DNA of 64,000 nt from DATBLZ01 sp036555065 (lineage in GTDB: Bacteria > Pseudomonadota > Gammaproteobacteria > Steroidobacterales > Rariloculaceae): the NCBI GenBank assembly GCA_036555065.1, contig DATBLZ010000161.1:1-64000 (forward strand). Direction: 5' to 3'. The notes beneath the pieces are model-generated. The model was not told the DNA's origin, searched no databases, and saw only the letters and a program-made list of their open reading frames with translations. This document shows, piece after piece, positions 61,227-64,000 of the stretch. The position numbers and the translations under genes were made by a program. Every line of letters starts with the position of its first letter. Position 1 is the first letter of the stretch.

Positions 61227-61304
61227 CTAGGTAGAAATACGAACGGCCCACGGGGGCCGCGCGGCTTAGTCTTCAAACGATGAGTCTCAGCATTACCTCG
61301 GCTG
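61227..61304 (+). promoter_or_regulatory. Shared leader element B
   Basis: Counterpart of the element at 57115-57191. GTAGAAATACGAA is at 61231-61243 and CTTAGTCTT at 61265-61273; the 21 bases between them have the same length as in copy A but differ in sequence. They can form a strong CGGCCC/GGGCCG hairpin. ACGATGA includes the PEBP start codon (61280), which has no obvious Shine-Dalgarno. It sits in the rtcA/PEBP divergent gap. Confidence 0.6.
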
Positions 61305-61756
61305 CGTTTGGCGATAACGGAGAGATTCCGGCCATTCATACCTGCGAGGGGGAGAATGCGTCGCCACCATTGAGCTTTTCGGGCGTGCCCGAGAACGTCG
61401 CGAGCCTGGCGCTGATTGTCGACGATCCGGATGCGCCGGACCCGCGCGCGCCGAAAACGACGTGGGTGCACTGGATTCTTTACGACATTCCTCCCGATTG
61501 CCCAGGCCTGCCGGAGGCGGTCGCGACGAGCGCGCTGCCGAAAGGATCGAGACAAGGCAAGAACGATTGGCGCCGTACCGACTACGGCGGGCCTTGTCCG
61601 CCGATCGGCCGGCATCGATACTTCCACAAGCTTTATGCGCTCGACGTACGATTGGGCGATCTCAAGACGCCAAGCAAGGCCACGCTCGAACGTGCGATGG
61701 ATGGCCACGTGGTCGCGAAGGCCGCGCTGATCGGCACCTACGAGAAGCACGGGTAG
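61280..61756 (+). CDS. YbhB/YbcL-family PEBP protein
   Basis: 158 residues, normal for bacterial PEBP. LSITSAAFGDNGEIPAIHTC, ENASPPLSFSGVPEN, LALIVDDPDAPDP, TWVHWILYDIPPD, YGGPCPPIGRHRYFHKLYAL and a C-terminal MDGHVVAKAALIGTYEKHG are the conserved blocks; DPDAP and GPCPPxGxHRY line the anion-binding pocket. Cytoplasmic, biochemical role poorly known. It is the first gene of a pair with the kinase-nuclease fusion, 26 bases apart. Confidence 0.93.
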   Translation: MSLSITSAAFGDNGEIPAIHTCEGENASPPLSFSGVPENVASLALIVDDPDAPDPRAPKTTWVHWILYDIPPDCPGLPEAVATSALPKGSRQGKNDWRRTDYGGPCPPIGRHRYFHKLYALDVRLGDLKTPSKATLERAMDGHVVAKAALIGTYEKHG

Positions 61757-61782
61757 CGCTCCGTGCTCCGCGGCTGGCACCC

Positions 61783-63705
61783 ATGCATGAAGACCGCGTC
61801 CTCGCAAAGCTCGAAGGGCACAGCCGCATCCTGCTGACGGGCGCGATCGGCGCCGGGAAGTCGACGCTCGCGGCTCTGCTCGGTGCGGCCCTCAATCGGG
61901 AGAGTCGCGCGTGCGCGTGCGTCGGCTGCGATCCGGGCTCGCCGGCCTTCGGTGTCCCGGGTGCCGTGTGCCTCGCCGGGTGGCGGGACGGGGCGTGGGC
62001 GCTCGTGGATTTCGAGCCCTTGTGCAGTCTAGACGCGGCGCGCTTTCGCTTGCCGCTGATCCAGTGCGTGGCACGTCTACTGGAGCGCACGGCCTACGAG
62101 CGCGTGCTGTTCGATGGTCCCGGGGTCGTTCGCGGCGTCGCCGGAGCCGAGCTCCTTGCCGGGCTCGTCGCAGCCGCGCGGATCGACGTCGTCCTCGCAC
62201 TCGAGCGTTCCGGCCGCGTCGGCGAGCTCGATGCCGAGCTCGCCGCGCTCGCGGTACCCGTGCACCGTGTTCCGGCCGCCGCCGAGGCGCACGCGCCGAG
62301 CAAGCGGGTCCGGGCACGCCGGCGAACGTCACTCTGGGACGCGCATCTCAGTGGCGCTGACGAATATCGCATCGATCTGCGAAGCCTGTCGTGCGTCGGC
62401 ACGCCCCCGCCACACGACGCGGCGGACGCATGGGCTGGGCGCCAAGTAGCGCTCTTGCGTGACCAGAAATGCGTGGCGTTCGGCGAGGCTGCAAGCGTCG
62501 AGGGAAAGACGTTGAGAGCGCGGCTGCGCGGCGCTCCGTCCAGCGCGAGCGCGCTCCTCGTGCGTGATGCGCAGCGCGGCGTGCATGGCCTGCTCGAGAC
62601 CGCGCGTCCGTTTGCCGCCGACGTCACCGACCTATCAGCCAGGCGGAATGCGCATCCGCCGAGCGCCGGGTTCGGCCCGCGCCCTGCCGCGAAAGTCGGA
62701 CCGTTCACCGCCGCGCTCATCAACGGCGTCTTTGGCGATCCCCTGCTGCTCGTGCGGCTGCGCCATGGACGGCGCTGTCTGCTGTTCGATCTGGGCGAGG
62801 CCGGACGCCTGCCCGCGCGGACCGCGCATGCGGTGACCGACGTCTTCATCAGCCACGCCCACATCGATCACATCGCGGGTTTCATGTGGTTTCTTCGCTC
62901 GCGAATCGGCGAGTTTCCACCATGTCGCGTCTACGGCCCCTCGGGTCTGGCGAATAACGTTGCGGGCATGATCGCGGGCGTCCATTGGGACCGCGTGGGC
63001 GAGCGCCGTCCGCGTTTCGAGGTCATGGAGCTGCACGGCGAGCACATTCTGCGCTTCGCCGTTTCCGCCGGCTGCGGCGCCCCGCGAGGTCTCGGGGAAG
63101 AAAGCGCGCCCGGTGGGATCCTGCTTGTCGACTCGCTTTTCCAGGTTCGCGCAACCGTGCTCGATCACCGCACGCCGGTCCTGGCCTACGCGCTCGACCC
63201 GAGCACCGAGATCAAGGTGCGCAAGGACCGCCTCGCCGCGTCGGGCTTGCGACCCGGCCCTTGGCTCACGGAGCTCAAGCAAGCCATCGTCGAGCGCGAG
63301 GACGATGCGCTCCTCGAGCTGCCCGACGGCAGCACGAGGCGTGCCCAGGCGCTCGCCGACGAGCTCGTGATGGTCCGCCCCGGCGAGAGGCTCGCCTATG
63401 CCACCGACCTCGCCGATACGGCCGCGAACCGCGAGCGCCTGAGCGCGCTCGCCCGCGGCGCGCATACGTTCTTTTGCGAGGCGACTTTTTGCGAGTCCGA
63501 CGCCGCGCGGGCCGCGCGCACGGGCCATCTTACGGCGCGCGCCTGCGGCGAGATCGCCACCGCGGCCGGCGTCGAGCGCCTGATCCCGTTCCATTTCTCG
63601 CGGCGCTACGAATCCAGTCCCGCGCGGGTCTACCGCGAAGTGCGCGCAGCCTGCTCGCGAGCGGTCGTGCCCCGCGGGATATCGGGCCTCGACGATGTCG
63701 GATGA
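61783..63705 (+). CDS. Fusion of Clp1/Grc3-like polynucleotide-kinase P-loop domain and RNase Z-like MBL domain
   Basis: 640 residues from the ATG at 61783. N-terminal P-loop domain: Walker A GAIGAGKST (20-28), CVGCDPGSPAFGVPGAVCLA (like the DxDPGQ..PG motif of Clp1/Grc3/Nol9 5'-OH kinases) and VLFDGPGVVRGVAGAELLAG (Walker B/lid-like). A linker of ~100 residues follows. The C-terminal domain (~305-640) opens INGVFGDPLLLVRL and has HAHIDH (358-363), Asp542 in YATDLAD, His582 in TGHLTA and His604 in FHFSRRYE, a full metal-ligand set of the RNase Z (ElaC-like) type. Together this suggests an RNA cleavage and 5'-end phosphorylation enzyme. Cys replaces Leu/Ile in the DPG strand. rtcA is divergent upstream. 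Confidence 0.75.
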   Translation: MHEDRVLAKLEGHSRILLTGAIGAGKSTLAALLGAALNRESRACACVGCDPGSPAFGVPGAVCLAGWRDGAWALVDFEPLCSLDAARFRLPLIQCVARLLERTAYERVLFDGPGVVRGVAGAELLAGLVAAARIDVVLALERSGRVGELDAELAALAVPVHRVPAAAEAHAPSKRVRARRRTSLWDAHLSGADEYRIDLRSLSCVGTPPPHDAADAWAGRQVALLRDQKCVAFGEAASVEGKTLRARLRGAPSSASALLVRDAQRGVHGLLETARPFAADVTDLSARRNAHPPSAGFGPRPAAKVGPFTAALINGVFGDPLLLVRLRHGRRCLLFDLGEAGRLPARTAHAVTDVFISHAHIDHIAGFMWFLRSRIGEFPPCRVYGPSGLANNVAGMIAGVHWDRVGERRPRFEVMELHGEHILRFAVSAGCGAPRGLGEESAPGGILLVDSLFQVRATVLDHRTPVLAYALDPSTEIKVRKDRLAASGLRPGPWLTELKQAIVEREDDALLELPDGSTRRAQALADELVMVRPGERLAYATDLADTAANRERLSALARGAHTFFCEATFCESDAARAARTGHLTARACGEIATAAGVERLIPFHFSRRYESSPARVYREVRAACSRAVVPRGISGLDDVG

Positions 63706-63840
63706 ACCATGCGTGGAGCTGGTCGAATGGAGGCTGCCAGCCCTCGAGCTCCGCTGAGCCGGCTTTCGGCGCGCGCATTCATCGGGGCTGAAGCTCTTGA
63801 CGAGCTTCTTGTGCGCGATGCGCCCATCGTTGAACGGTCT

Positions 63841-63999
63841 TCAACAAGGCAATGAGTGCAGCTTCTTCATGACTTCGCGGAGAAACGTTGGAAGATCGCG
63901 AAGCACGCCGGCGCTGATCAGGATCTGCGGACCGTGACAGATCGCGAACACGGGCTTTTTCGCCCGGAAGAAGGCACGCACGACCCCCAGCACGGCCGG
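63841..63999 (-). pseudogene. DJ-1/PfpI-family protein, partial, with apparent internal deletion
   Basis: Minus-strand frame entering from the right edge. VVRAFFRAKKPVFAICHGPQ contains the AICHGP nucleophile elbow of PfpI/DJ-1 proteins. Normally ~60 residues follow; here ISAGVLRD jumps straight to LPTFLREVMKKLH and a stop, and DLPTFLREVM resembles the usual C-terminal helix (DLPAFxxxM). About 45 residues carrying the last strands appear to be missing in frame. It is either a decayed gene or a minimal variant. The 5' part is outside the window. Confidence 0.55.
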
Positions 64000-64000
64000 G

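Noticed and set aside
1..64000. CRISPR arrays, rRNA genes, insertion sequences
   Set aside because: No spaced direct repeats, rRNA-like sequence or transposase frame was seen; the only clear multi-copy elements are the REP-like hairpins and the two leader copies.

Overview
This is 64 kb of chromosomal DNA from a high-GC gammaproteobacterium. The gene complement and order (ffh/rpsP-rimM-trmD-rplS, rpsF-rpsR-rplI-dnaB, dapA beside a short BamC-like lipoprotein, gcvR-bcp-bepA, hflKC, TonB-dependent receptor, Rrf2-regulated suf operon) suggest the Xanthomonadales/Nevskiales/Steroidobacter neighbourhood. Genes are dense, strands alternate in long operons, and many neighbours share ATGA or GTGA stop/start overlaps. 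No rRNA, CRISPR array, transposase or intact prophage is visible; one tRNA-Leu(CAG) is present.

Layout. 1-8.2 kb: tail of a PQQ-type sugar dehydrogenase, an NmrA-like protein, a lipoprotein with three tandem SnoaL/NTF2-like units, an exported methyltransferase-like protein, a TonB-dependent receptor, a YdjM-type membrane protein and a small outer-membrane barrel. 8.2-14.1 kb: surface-glycan cluster with GDP-fucose synthesis (gmd, fcl), a putative fucosyltransferase, an asparagine-synthetase-family amidotransferase and a GT4 glycosyltransferase. 14-22.6 kb: AlkB, an exported protein of unknown function, a methyltransferase-like protein, bactofilin, hflC/hflK, a two-domain VOC protein, cytochrome b561, an amidohydrolase, a mini-BamC lipoprotein and dapA, all on the minus strand. 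22.7-32 kb: gcvR-bcp-bepA, then sufR-sufB-C-D-S-U-T with a SixA-like phosphatase; a perfect palindrome upstream of sufR is a likely autoregulatory operator.

32-41 kb: a long minus-strand series rpsP-rimM-trmD-rplS-tatT-dctP-dctQ-dctM-sppA, in which a complete TRAP transporter with its TatT lipoprotein directly follows ribosomal protein genes; ffh lies upstream behind a clear intrinsic terminator. 41-47.7 kb: CorB-like protein, radA, and a signalling trio of CHASE2-type Ser/Thr kinase, PP2C phosphatase and FHA protein. 47.8-55.6 kb: dnaB carrying a 421-residue intein, rplI, a DUF2232-like membrane protein, rpsR, rpsF, rlmB and rnr. Short REP-like palindromes recur at the gene ends.

55.7-64 kb is the most unusual part. 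tRNA-Leu is followed by an AT-richer scar and a 5'-truncated BON-domain gene. Next come an Fpg/Nei glycosylase, a THUMP protein, DUF72, DsrE and SagB-like proteins, the RNA 3'-phosphate cyclase RtcA, a PEBP protein and a 640-residue fusion of a Clp1/Grc3-like polynucleotide-kinase P-loop domain to an RNase Z-like metallo-beta-lactamase domain. A nearly identical ~77-nt leader precedes both the THUMP gene and the PEBP/fusion operon. I read this as a candidate RNA end-processing or repair island; this is inferred from domains and proximity, not demonstrated.
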